NCBI GenBank assembly: GCA_023416965.1
Contig: JAEZGJ010000281.1
Span: 1-33,906, forward strand
Length of the DNA: 33,906 bases
Source of the DNA: Pseudomonadota bacterium
GTDB taxonomy: Bacteria; Pseudomonadota; Alphaproteobacteria; Rhizobiales; Phreatobacteraceae
Direction: 5' to 3'
The position numbers and the translations under genes were made by a program. This document shows, piece after piece, positions 27,595 through 33,906 of the stretch. A model generated the notes under the pieces. It made no database searches. It saw nothing but the letters and a program-made list of their open reading frames with translations, and was not told where the DNA came from. Each line of letters begins with the position of its first letter. Position 1 is the stretch's first letter.

Positions 27595-28839
27595 ATGAAT
27601 CTCACCCGTCGCCATGTGGTCGGTTCCGGCATCGCCGCGGCCGCCCTTTCGACCATGCCGGTCCGCGCCCAGTCCGGCCCCGTCCGCATCGCCTTCATCG
27701 ACCCGCTGTCGGGCTTCATGGCTCCCGTCGGCGACGGCGGCCTCAAGCAGTTCCAGTTCGAGGCGGAGCGGATCAATGCCGCCGGAGGCGTGGCCGGCGG
27801 CCGCAAGCTGGAGATCATCGGGCTCGACAACAAGCTCAACCCGCAGGAATCCATCGTCCAGCTCGAAAAGGCGATCGACCAGGGCGTGCGCTACATCGCC
27901 CAGGGCAACGGCTCCTCGGTGGCGTCCGCCCTCATCGACGCCATCGAGAAGCACAATGCCCGCAATCCGCGGCAGACCGTGATGTACCTGAACTACGCGG
28001 CGGTCGATCCGGTCTTCACCAACGACAAGTGCTCGTTCTGGCACTTCCGCTTCGATGCCGACGCCGACATGAAGCTCTCCGCCATGACCGACTACATCAA
28101 GGGTCTGACGGACATCAAGAAGATCTACATCATCGGACAGGACTACTCCTTCGGTAAGGCCGTGGCGGATTCCTCGGTGAAGATGCTGAAGGAGAAGCGG
28201 CCGGACATCGAGATCGTCGGCAACGAGCTGCACCCGCTGGCCCGCGTCCGCGACTTCTCGCCCTACATCACGAAGATCCGTGCCTCCGGCGCCCAGGCCG
28301 TCATCACCGGCAACTGGGGCAACGACATGCAGCTTCTGATCAAGGCCTCGTCGGATGCCGGCTTCAACGTGCCCTACTTCACCTTCTACGGCGGCGGCCT
28401 CGGCGCTGTCGCGGGCATGGGCCGCGGCGCCGTCGGGCTCGTGCGGCAGGTGACGGAATGGCACGCCAACATCCCGGACATCGGGATGGACGACATCGTG
28501 CGCTCCTTCAAGGCCAAGCACCGCGACCTCGACTACTATTACTATCGGGTCAAGGTGATGTTCGACATGCTCGCCAAGACCATGAACGACACCAAGTCGG
28601 TCGACGTCCGCGAGGTGGCGATGGCGCTCGAGGGCGCCGAGATGAAGATCGAGACCGGCATGGCCTCGATGCGCAAGGACAACCACCAGCTCATCCAGCC
28701 GCTCTACATCTCCACCCTCGCCGAGAACATGAAGTTCGACGTGGACAATACCGGCCTCGGCTTCAAGACGGACGTGAAGATCGAGGGCCCGGCCACCGCC
28801 ATGCCCACCACCTGCCGCATGCGCCGGCCGGCGAGCTGA
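27595..28839 (+). CDS. ABC transporter substrate-binding protein, Liv/amide type
   Basis: A 414-residue periplasmic binding protein of the type I Leu/Ile/Val (LivK) family. The signal peptide (1-26, MNLTRRHVVG...VRAQ) carries a twin-arginine pair, so Tat export is possible. The mature part begins PVRIAFIDPLSG and keeps the family's AINAAGG-like phrase (RINAAGGVAGG). It binds a small substrate and delivers it to the LivHM permease. AGGAGG lies 8 bases before the ATG. It is the first gene of a five-gene operon and is followed by a stable hairpin. The ligand may be a branched-chain amino acid, an amide, urea or an aromatic acid; sequence alone does not decide. Confidence 0.93.
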   Translation: MNLTRRHVVGSGIAAAALSTMPVRAQSGPVRIAFIDPLSGFMAPVGDGGLKQFQFEAERINAAGGVAGGRKLEIIGLDNKLNPQESIVQLEKAIDQGVRYIAQGNGSSVASALIDAIEKHNARNPRQTVMYLNYAAVDPVFTNDKCSFWHFRFDADADMKLSAMTDYIKGLTDIKKIYIIGQDYSFGKAVADSSVKMLKEKRPDIEIVGNELHPLARVRDFSPYITKIRASGAQAVITGNWGNDMQLLIKASSDAGFNVPYFTFYGGGLGAVAGMGRGAVGLVRQVTEWHANIPDIGMDDIVRSFKAKHRDLDYYYYRVKVMFDMLAKTMNDTKSVDVREVAMALEGAEMKIETGMASMRKDNHQLIQPLYISTLAENMKFDVDNTGLGFKTDVKIEGPATAMPTTCRMRRPAS

Positions 28840-28848
28840 GCCCAGCCG

Positions 28849-28880
28849 CTGCGGCGGGTCCTTGTCTGGGCCCGCCGCAG
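28849..28880 (+). terminator. Intercistronic hairpin after the binding-protein gene
   Basis: Arms 28849-28861 and 28868-28880 form a 13-base stem with one G-T wobble and a 6-base loop, starting 10 bases after the stop. There is no T-tract and the next gene starts 31 bases later. Such a stem protects or enriches the upstream message and lowers read-through, giving more binding protein than permease. Confidence 0.65.
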
Positions 28881-28911
28881 TCCATTCCGCACATTCCGGA
28901 GGGTCCCGCGC

Positions 28912-29850
28912 ATGGAGACGATCGTCTTCTCCACGCTGAATGGGCTGTTGTATGGCCTGCTGCTGTTCATGCTGGCGAGCGGCCTGACGCTCATCTTCTC
29001 GATGATGGGCGTTCTCAATTTCGCTCATGCGAGCTTCTACATGCTCGGCGCCTATCTCGCCTATACTGTGGGGGCGGTCACGGGCTTCTGGATCGCCATC
29101 GTCGTGGCGCCGCTGCTGGTCGGCCTGTTCGGCGCGGCGGTGGAGCGCTTCGGCCTCCGGCACGTCCACCGCAACGGCCATGTCGCCGAACTGCTCTTCA
29201 CCTTCGGGCTCGCCTATCTCATCGAGGAGATCGTCAAGCTCGTCTGGGGCAAGAACCCGCTGCCCTATACCCCTCCCGCCGTGCTCCAGCAGCCGCTCTT
29301 CACCCTCTGGAGCACCCATTACCCCGCGCTGCGCATCTTCATGATGGCGGTCGCCATCGGCATGTTCGTGGTGCTCTGGCTGCTGCTGAAGCGCACCCGC
29401 GTCGGCCTCATCGTCCAGGCCTCCCTGACCCATCCCCACATGGTCGGCCATCTCGGCCACAACGTGCCGCTGGTCTTCATGGGCGTCTTCGCCGTCGGCA
29501 GCGCCATGGCCGGCCTCGCCGGCGTGGTCGGCGGCGCGCTGCTGGTCACCGATCCCGCCATGGCCCTGACCCTCGGCCCCATCGTCTTCGTCGTGGTGGT
29601 GGTGGGAGGCATGGGCTCCCTCGGCGGTGCCTTCGTCGCCTCGCTGCTGATCGGGCTGATCCAGACTTTCGCGGTGGCGGTCGACGCTTCGCTCTCCGAC
29701 TTCCTCGCCCGGATCGGCATCGCGGTCTCCAACCGCTCCGATCTCGGCCGCATCACCCTGGCGCAGATCGCGCCGATGCTTCCCTTCCTCATTCTGGTGC
29801 TGGTTCTGATCTTCCGGCCCCGCGGCCTCATGGGAGCGCGCGAAGGATGA
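28912..29850 (+). CDS. livH: Branched-chain amino acid-type ABC permease LivH
   Basis: A 312-residue inner-membrane permease with about eight hydrophobic segments. The N-terminus (TLNGLLYGLLLFMLASGLTLIFSMMGVLNFAHASFYMLGAY) has the LivH family features, written here only as key residues: GL at 30-31, the NFAHASF motif and MLGAY. The cytoplasmic coupling loop is near the ASLTHPHMVGHLGHN stretch. ATG 28912 is preceded by GGAGGG. It forms the membrane pore with LivM. Its stop overlaps the livM ATG (ATGA). The C-terminus ends FRPRGLMGAREG, a usual ending for this family. Confidence 0.95.
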   Translation: METIVFSTLNGLLYGLLLFMLASGLTLIFSMMGVLNFAHASFYMLGAYLAYTVGAVTGFWIAIVVAPLLVGLFGAAVERFGLRHVHRNGHVAELLFTFGLAYLIEEIVKLVWGKNPLPYTPPAVLQQPLFTLWSTHYPALRIFMMAVAIGMFVVLWLLLKRTRVGLIVQASLTHPHMVGHLGHNVPLVFMGVFAVGSAMAGLAGVVGGALLVTDPAMALTLGPIVFVVVVVGGMGSLGGAFVASLLIGLIQTFAVAVDASLSDFLARIGIAVSNRSDLGRITLAQIAPMLPFLILVLVLIFRPRGLMGAREG

Positions 29851-31097
29851 CCCGCACATCACCGCTCAGGACCCTCGCCGTCTGGGCCGGCTTCGCCGTG
29901 ATCCTCATCGTGCTGCCGATGGTCTTCTCCTCGCGCCCCTCCATCACGCTGATGAACCTCATCGGCTCCTGGGTGGTCTTCGCGCTCGCCTACAACATGC
30001 TGCTGGGCCAGGCCGGCATGCTCTCCTTCGGCCACGCCGTCTATTTCGGCCTCGGGGGCTATGCCTCCATCCACATGATGGCGGCGATCAAGGCCCAGGG
30101 CCTGCCGATCCCGGTCGCGGCGCTGCCGCTGGTCGGATTCATGGCGGGCATGGCGGCGGGCGCCGTCATCGGCTGGTTCTCGTGCCGGCGTTCCGGCACC
30201 GCCTTCGCCATGATCTCGCTCGGCGTCGGCGAGCTCATCGCCGCCTCGGGCCTGATGTTCGTCTCGGTCTTCGGCGGCGAGGAAGGCGTCTCCGGCGATC
30301 GGGCGGCGGGCCCGGAAATCCTTGGCTTCTCCCTCGGGCCGCAGATCAACGTCTACTATTTCATCGCCTTCTGGATGTTCGTCTCGGTCCTTGCCATGTG
30401 GGCCTTCACGCGCACGCCGCTCGGCCGCCTCGCCAATGCTGTCCGCGACAATCCCGACCGCGTGTCCTTCATCGGCTACGACCCGCAGCGGGTCCGTTAC
30501 ATGGTGTTCCTGATCTCCGGCGGCTTTGCCGGTCTCGCCGGTACTCTCTCGGCCGTCAATTTCGAGATCATCACGCCGGAGAAGCTCGGCGCCATCAATT
30601 CCGGCGCGGTCCTGCTCATGGCCTATATCGGCGGCATCGGCGTCTTCTATGGCCCGATCATCGGCGCCGTGCTGATCTCGATCATGCAGTCCATGCTCTC
30701 CGACTTCACCAAGGTCTGGCAGCTCTATCTCGGCCTGATGTTCGTCGTCGTCGTCATGTTCGCGCCCTACGGCATCGGCGGCGTCGTGCACCACATCCTC
30801 GGGGTGGTCCGGCGCGGCGAACTGGCGGAAAAGGCGCCGGGCTGGCTCCTCGGCCTCGCCGGCGCGGCCGTCGCCTTCACCGGAACGGTGCTGCTCGTCG
30901 AGATGGCCTACCGGGTGCGCGAGGACGGCGATCCGGTGCTCCTTCTTGGCCAGCAATTCCACCATCAGGCGGCGCTGAGCTGGATCGCCGCGCTCGTCAT
31001 CGTCGCGATGGGCCTCGCCATCCTCGCCGTCGCCGTCCGCTGGCGCCGCCGCGGAAGCTTGAGCGCCGCCCTCAGCCTGAAGGAGGCGACGCCGTGA
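29847..31097 (+). CDS. livM: Branched-chain amino acid-type ABC permease LivM with C-terminal extension
   Basis: A 416-residue permease, about 85-90 residues longer than usual LivM. The core (1 to about 325) has the motifs YNMLLGQAGMLSFGHA (49-64), AVRDNPDRVSFIGYD (208-222) and GGFAGLAGTLSA. After the normal end near FAPYGIGGVVHHI, a further segment carries two extra hydrophobic stretches (about 331-354 and 375-397) joined by a charged loop with YRVREDGDP, and ends SLKEATP. The start overlaps the livH stop and the stop overlaps the livG GTG, so the extension is not a misread frame. The function of the extra helices is unknown; they may contact the LivH or an accessory protein. Confidence 0.93.
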   Translation: MTRTSPLRTLAVWAGFAVILIVLPMVFSSRPSITLMNLIGSWVVFALAYNMLLGQAGMLSFGHAVYFGLGGYASIHMMAAIKAQGLPIPVAALPLVGFMAGMAAGAVIGWFSCRRSGTAFAMISLGVGELIAASGLMFVSVFGGEEGVSGDRAAGPEILGFSLGPQINVYYFIAFWMFVSVLAMWAFTRTPLGRLANAVRDNPDRVSFIGYDPQRVRYMVFLISGGFAGLAGTLSAVNFEIITPEKLGAINSGAVLLMAYIGGIGVFYGPIIGAVLISIMQSMLSDFTKVWQLYLGLMFVVVVMFAPYGIGGVVHHILGVVRRGELAEKAPGWLLGLAGAAVAFTGTVLLVEMAYRVREDGDPVLLLGQQFHHQAALSWIAALVIVAMGLAILAVAVRWRRRGSLSAALSLKEATP

Positions 31098-31852
31098 CCG
31101 AGCCTGCCATCGCCCTCAGCCTGCGCAACGTGCACAAGAACTTCGGCCCGGCGCAGATCATCCGCGACGTCTCGCTGGACATTCCGGCCGGCGAGCGCCA
31201 CGCCATCATCGGTCCGAACGGGGCGGGCAAATCCACCCTGTTCAACCTGATCTCCGGCGCCTTCGCGCCCTCGTCCGGCAGCATCCACGTCAACGGCACC
31301 CGCGCCGACGGCTTGCGACCCTTCCAGATCAACCGCACCGGCCTGTCGCGGTCCTTCCAGGTCACCAACATCTTCCACAACATGAGCGTCTACGAGAACG
31401 TGCGCTGCGCGACGCTCTGGGCCCTCGGCCACCGCTACGTCTTCTGGCGCTTCATCTCCGGCATGCGGGACGTGGAAGAGCGCACCGAGGAGATCCTCGA
31501 TCTGATCGGCCTCGGGGCGGTGCGGGACACGCCCGCCGGCCTCCTCTCCTATGCCGACCAGCGCGCCCTGGAGATTGGCGTGACCATTGCCGGCGATGCC
31601 AAGGTCATCCTTCTGGACGAACCGACCGCGGGCATGAGCCACCACGAGACCGAGCGGGCGGTGGCGCTCATCCGAAAGGTCACGGAGGGGCGGACCCTGG
31701 TCATCGTGGAGCACGACATGAGCGTCGTCTTCGGTCTCGCCGATCGCATCTCGGTGCTGGTCTACGGGGCGATCATCGCCTCGGGAACACCCGCGGAGAT
31801 CCGTGCCGACAGGAAGGTGAAAGAGGCCTATCTCGGCGAGGAGGCGGCCTGA
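31094..31852 (+). CDS. livG: ABC transporter ATP-binding protein LivG
   Basis: A 252-residue cytoplasmic ATPase. Walker A is GPNGAGKST (40-48). The Q loop follows in RSFQVTN. The signature region reads LLSYADQRALEIG in place of LSGGQ, acceptable for LivG. Walker B is VILLDEPTAGM and the switch histidine is in VIVEHDMSVV. The start is GTG 31094, with AAGGAGG (31080-31086) 7 bases upstream; an ATG start inside would remove the first strand. Stop and start codons overlap with livF (TGATG). It powers import with LivF. All catalytic residues are intact, which matters because LivF lacks its Walker lysine. Confidence 0.94.
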   Translation: MTEPAIALSLRNVHKNFGPAQIIRDVSLDIPAGERHAIIGPNGAGKSTLFNLISGAFAPSSGSIHVNGTRADGLRPFQINRTGLSRSFQVTNIFHNMSVYENVRCATLWALGHRYVFWRFISGMRDVEERTEEILDLIGLGAVRDTPAGLLSYADQRALEIGVTIAGDAKVILLDEPTAGMSHHETERAVALIRKVTEGRTLVIVEHDMSVVFGLADRISVLVYGAIIASGTPAEIRADRKVKEAYLGEEAA

Positions 31853-32547
31853 TGCTGGAAGTCTCCAACCTGCATGCCTATTACGGCAAGAGCCACATCC
31901 TGCAAGGCGTCGACCTCGCGGTCGGTGCCGGCGAGGTCGTCAGCCTGCTCGGCCGCAACGGCGTCGGGCGCTCGACCACGGTCAAGGCGATCATGGGCGA
32001 GGTGCGCCCGCAGGGCACGGTCCGCTTCAAGGGGAAGGACATTGCCGGCCTGCCGAGCCACCGCATCGCCCGGCTCGGCATCGGCTACGTGCCCGAGCAC
32101 CGCGACATTTTCCCCGACCTGACCGTCCGGCAGAACCTCATGCTCGGCATGAAGGATGCGGCCCGGGAGGGACGCTGGACGATCCAGGGCTCGCTCGACA
32201 TGTTCCCCAACCTCGCGGCCCGTGCCGACGCACCGGCCGGCGTGCTGTCGGGGGGCGAGAAGCAGATGCTGACCATGTGCCGCACCATGATGGGCGACCC
32301 GGACCTGGTGATGATCGACGAGCCGACCGAGGGCCTCGCGCCGCTCATCGTCCGCCAGGTCGGCGAGCTCATCTCCGAGATCGCGCGCCGCGGCGTCGCC
32401 ATCCTCTTGGTGGAGCAGAAGCTCTCCATCGCCCTCGACATCTCCCACCGCGTCTATGTGATGGGCCACGGGCGGATCGTCTTCGAGGGCACGCCCGCCG
32501 AGCTGAAGGCCAACGAGGCCGTGCGCCAGCAGTGGCTGGAGGTCTAG
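31852..32547 (+). CDS. livF: ABC transporter ATP-binding protein LivF, Walker A Lys replaced by Arg
   Basis: A 231-residue ATPase of the LivF type. Walker A reads GRNGVGRST (34-42), with R40 where lysine normally binds the ATP phosphates; the codon is CGC. The signature LSGGEKQ (132-138), Walker B VMIDEPTEGL (D156-E157) and VEQKLS switch region (Q where a histidine sits in many ABC proteins, as is usual for LivF) are otherwise normal. It starts on the last base of the livG stop. Either the arginine supports ATP binding in this clade, or the heterodimer has one weakened site while LivG provides hydrolysis. The gene looks intact, with no frameshift. A possible terminator follows at 32576. Confidence 0.94.
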   Translation: MLEVSNLHAYYGKSHILQGVDLAVGAGEVVSLLGRNGVGRSTTVKAIMGEVRPQGTVRFKGKDIAGLPSHRIARLGIGYVPEHRDIFPDLTVRQNLMLGMKDAAREGRWTIQGSLDMFPNLAARADAPAGVLSGGEKQMLTMCRTMMGDPDLVMIDEPTEGLAPLIVRQVGELISEIARRGVAILLVEQKLSIALDISHRVYVMGHGRIVFEGTPAELKANEAVRQQWLEV

Positions 32548-32575
32548 CCCGGCGCGGAGCGGGGGAGGGCGCATT

Positions 32576-32600
32576 CGGCGGGCCCGTCTGCCGCCCGCCG
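32576..32600 (+). terminator. Possible terminator of the liv operon
   Basis: CGGCGGGC (32576-32583) and GCCCGCCG (32593-32600) form a perfect 8-base stem with a 9-base loop, 29 bases after the livF stop. No T-tract follows, so it would be weak or Rho-assisted. Confidence 0.4.
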
Positions 32601-32636
32601 CGGGAACGGCCGGCTCATCGCGGCGTTGCTCTCCCC

Positions 32637-32643
32637 AGGAGGG
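32637..32643 (+). promoter_or_regulatory. Ribosome binding site of the DUF427 gene
   Basis: AGGAGGG lies 6 bases before the ATG at 32650. It decides that start against an in-frame TTG at 32626. Confidence 0.7.
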
Positions 32644-32649
32644 CTGGAC

Positions 32650-33021
32650 ATGGCAGCGACAGGCACACAGGGCAGCGTTCGGACCTTCGACGGTTCGGTC
32701 CATGTCCGCTTCCTCGACACGATGCTCGCCTCGACCAACCGGGCGGCGGTGATGGAGGACGCCGAGCGGGGGGCCCTCTATCTGATCCCCTTCGACGACG
32801 TCTATTTCGACTATCTGGCACGCACCGACGCCATGGTCGACCACCCCGCCTGTGGCCGGATGGGTGTGTGGCGCGTTTCCGCCGCCGGCCGGGCCGAGGA
32901 TGCGGTGATGTGGACCCTCGACGAGCCCGCTCCCGACCTCGCGCGCTTTGGCCGCTGTGCCATCTTCGACGGCACCAAGGTGGCCATCGAGGTGGTTCCG
33001 GCGGACGGCACCGTCGTCTGA
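32650..33021 (+). CDS. DUF427 domain protein
   Basis: A 123-residue soluble protein recognisable as DUF427 (PF04248-type). Two repeated beta-rich halves can be seen: VHVRFLDTMLASTNRAAVMED with YLIPFDDVYFDYL, and a second with DEPAPDLARFGRCAIFDGTKVAIEV. There is no signal peptide, membrane helix or cysteine pair. It lies 102 bases after livF behind a possible terminator, so it may form its own unit. The function of the domain is not established. It has no obvious tie to the importer or to the following genes. Confidence 0.85.
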   Translation: MAATGTQGSVRTFDGSVHVRFLDTMLASTNRAAVMEDAERGALYLIPFDDVYFDYLARTDAMVDHPACGRMGVWRVSAAGRAEDAVMWTLDEPAPDLARFGRCAIFDGTKVAIEVVPADGTVV

Positions 33022-33029
33022 GGCCGCTC

Positions 33030-33044
33030 CCCAAGCTCCTTGGG
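33030..33044 (+). terminator. Small hairpin after the DUF427 gene
   Basis: CCCAAG-CTC-CTTGGG is a perfect 6-base stem with a 3-base loop, starting 8 bases after the stop codon. No T-tract follows, so it is a weak candidate only. Confidence 0.35.
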
Positions 33045-33114
33045 TGCTGAGCCACATCAATGAACCGCGGTGGCGGCGGTCCTAGTCTGCGCGGGATAGC
33101 CCCGAGACCGGTTC

Positions 33115-33459
33115 ATGCCCGCTCGCTCTCCCGTCCGCCGCGCCTTCCTGGGCGCCCTCGTGGCGGGCACGGCCGTGCGCATCGCGCCTGCAAGGGCCGA
33201 GACGGCAGCCGAGGCGGCGGTGGCCGAGCGAGCGAGGCGCCTCCTGGCCGGTGCCGGCAAGGGCAGGGCCTGGACGACGGGTCGCGGGGTTCGGCGCTGG
33301 CCGGTCGTCGTCGGCGGCAGCCATCAGGGCACGCTGTGGGAGGATGTCGAGCCCCGTCTCCTCCAGGTCGGTGACCGCTGGCAGTCGGGCTCGGGCTGGC
33401 GGATCGAACTCGTCCATGAGGGGCGTGTGGTCGGCATGCTGTGGCTCGACCATGAGTGA
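33115..33459 (+). CDS. Small exported protein of unknown function
   Basis: A 114-residue protein I do not recognise. The N-terminus (MPARSPVRRAFLGALVAGTA, cleavage likely after PARA) is a signal peptide with a twin arginine, so Tat export is possible. The mature part, of about 86 residues, starts with a helical Ala/Glu/Arg-rich stretch (about 28-47), and ends with Trp- and Gly-rich beta-like sequence (WPVVVGGSHQGTLWEDVEP to MLWLDHE). There is one cysteine-free exported chain and no known catalytic motif. It has no strong ribosome binding site. It is followed 24 bases later by the TAXI-type gene on the same strand, so the two may be cotranscribed. Confidence 0.6.
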   Translation: MPARSPVRRAFLGALVAGTAVRIAPARAETAAEAAVAERARRLLAGAGKGRAWTTGRGVRRWPVVVGGSHQGTLWEDVEPRLLQVGDRWQSGSGWRIELVHEGRVVGMLWLDHE

Positions 33460-33483
33460 GCCTCGGCACGGGCGGATCTCGCC

Positions 33484-33906
33484 ATGAAGGGCTGGCGCAG
33501 CCTCCTCGGTGTCGCAGCCGTGCTGGCCTTCCTCGCCGGTGTCGGCGGTCTCTACTGGTACGTCTATCTGTCGCCGATCACTCTCCGCCTCGCCGTGGCC
33601 CCGGCCGGCAGCGAGATCGCCCACTTCTTCGCCACCTTCGCCAAGGTCAGCGAGGCGGAGAAGCTGCGCGTGCGCATCGTCCTCGCGCCGCTGACCAACC
33701 TCGCCGAATCCTCCGCCGCCATCGATGCCGGCGATGTCGACCTCGCCATCGCCCGCGCCGACTACCGGCTGCCGTCCACCGGCCTCGCCGTTGCCCACCT
33801 GCACCAGAACATCGCCATCCTCGCCGCCTGCAACCCGCCGCCCGCTCCGCCCACCCCCGCGAGACGCGGCGCGCCGCAGCCCGCTGCCCGGCCGGCGGCG
33901 ATCCAG
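33484..33906 (+). CDS. TAXI-family TRAP transporter solute-binding subunit, N-terminal part
   Basis: The first 141 residues of a protein that continues past the window. An N-terminal hydrophobic segment (about 7-30, LLGVAAVLAFLAGVGGLYWY) without a clear cleavage site suggests a membrane anchor. It is followed by ITLRLAVAPAGSEIAHFF and by DAGDVDLAIARADYR, the latter matching the conserved region of the TAXI (TRAP-associated extracytoplasmic immunogenic) family. A Pro/Ala-rich stretch (about 118-140) breaks the fold near the window end and may be an insert. TAXI proteins bind dicarboxylates or amino acids for TRAP permeases; the permease would be downstream. Membrane-anchored forms can also act as sensors. 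Confidence 0.75.
   Translation, partial: MKGWRSLLGVAAVLAFLAGVGGLYWYVYLSPITLRLAVAPAGSEIAHFFATFAKVSEAEKLRVRIVLAPLTNLAESSAAIDAGDVDLAIARADYRLPSTGLAVAHLHQNIAILAACNPPPAPPTPARRGAPQPAARPAAIQ

Noticed and set aside
27574..29862. 762-codon open frame on the - strand across livK and livH
   Set aside because: It spans two genes and their intercistronic hairpin; the product is His/Asp/Gly-rich without domains.

Overview
The window is GC-rich chromosomal DNA of an alphaproteobacterium, most likely a member of the Hyphomicrobiales (Rhizobiales). This rests on the strong G/C third-position bias, the Liv, TAXI and PhaC gene types, REP-like G-rich palindromes, and close 4-base ATGA/GTGA gene overlaps. That placement is inference; no rRNA or marker phylogeny is available here. 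There is no CRISPR array, transposase or integrase, so it reads as ordinary chromosome rich in catabolic and transport genes. About 30 protein genes and one tRNA can be supported.

Region 1 (1-6.7 kb, + strand) is a catabolic operon. It holds the end of hyuB, a 44-bp near-perfect inverted repeat, hyuA, an isochorismatase-family protein that lacks the catalytic cysteine, an FAD-dependent fumarate-reductase-like oxidoreductase, and an XPNPEP1-type Xaa-Pro aminopeptidase. A methyl-accepting chemotaxis protein follows (6.8-8.5 kb) and ends at a strong hairpin terminator.

Region 2 (8.6-13.9 kb) is more C-N bond hydrolysis: an amidase and two tandem M20 deacylase/peptidase paralogues on the - strand, and a divergent acetylpolyamine-amidohydrolase-type deacetylase. 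Together regions 1 and 2 contain about eight predicted amide, ureido or peptide hydrolysis genes, plausibly serving nitrogen or carbon scavenging from an unidentified amide or cyclic-ureide substrate.

Region 3 (13.9-17.6 kb) has a small DUF2892 membrane protein, a cysteine-rich Crp/Fnr regulator, and a divergent operon of an MhpA-like FAD monooxygenase, a DUF2783 protein and a glutathione S-transferase. Region 4 (17.6-24.1 kb) has rlmE and a Ppx/GppA phosphatase overlapping by 4 bases, tRNA-Gln(CTG) with a recognisable promoter, and a large hybrid histidine kinase with REC and HPt domains. The kinase is divergent from a REC-HD-GYP response regulator, so the pair probably feeds a signal into c-di-GMP turnover.

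Region 5 (24.1-27.1 kb, - strand) is a polyhydroxyalkanoate synthase (phaC) followed 10 bases later by a second, shorter PhaC-like hydrolase with class-III-like catalytic spacing. Region 6 (27.1-32.5 kb, + strand) is a five-gene Liv-type ABC importer (livK-H-M-G-F). A 522-base divergent gap with hairpins and a possible promoter/operator precedes it. Its LivM has an extended C-terminus and its LivF has Arg in place of the Walker A lysine. Region 7 (32.6-33.9 kb) has a DUF427 protein, a small exported protein of unknown function, and the start of a membrane-anchored TAXI-type TRAP solute-binding protein that runs off the window.
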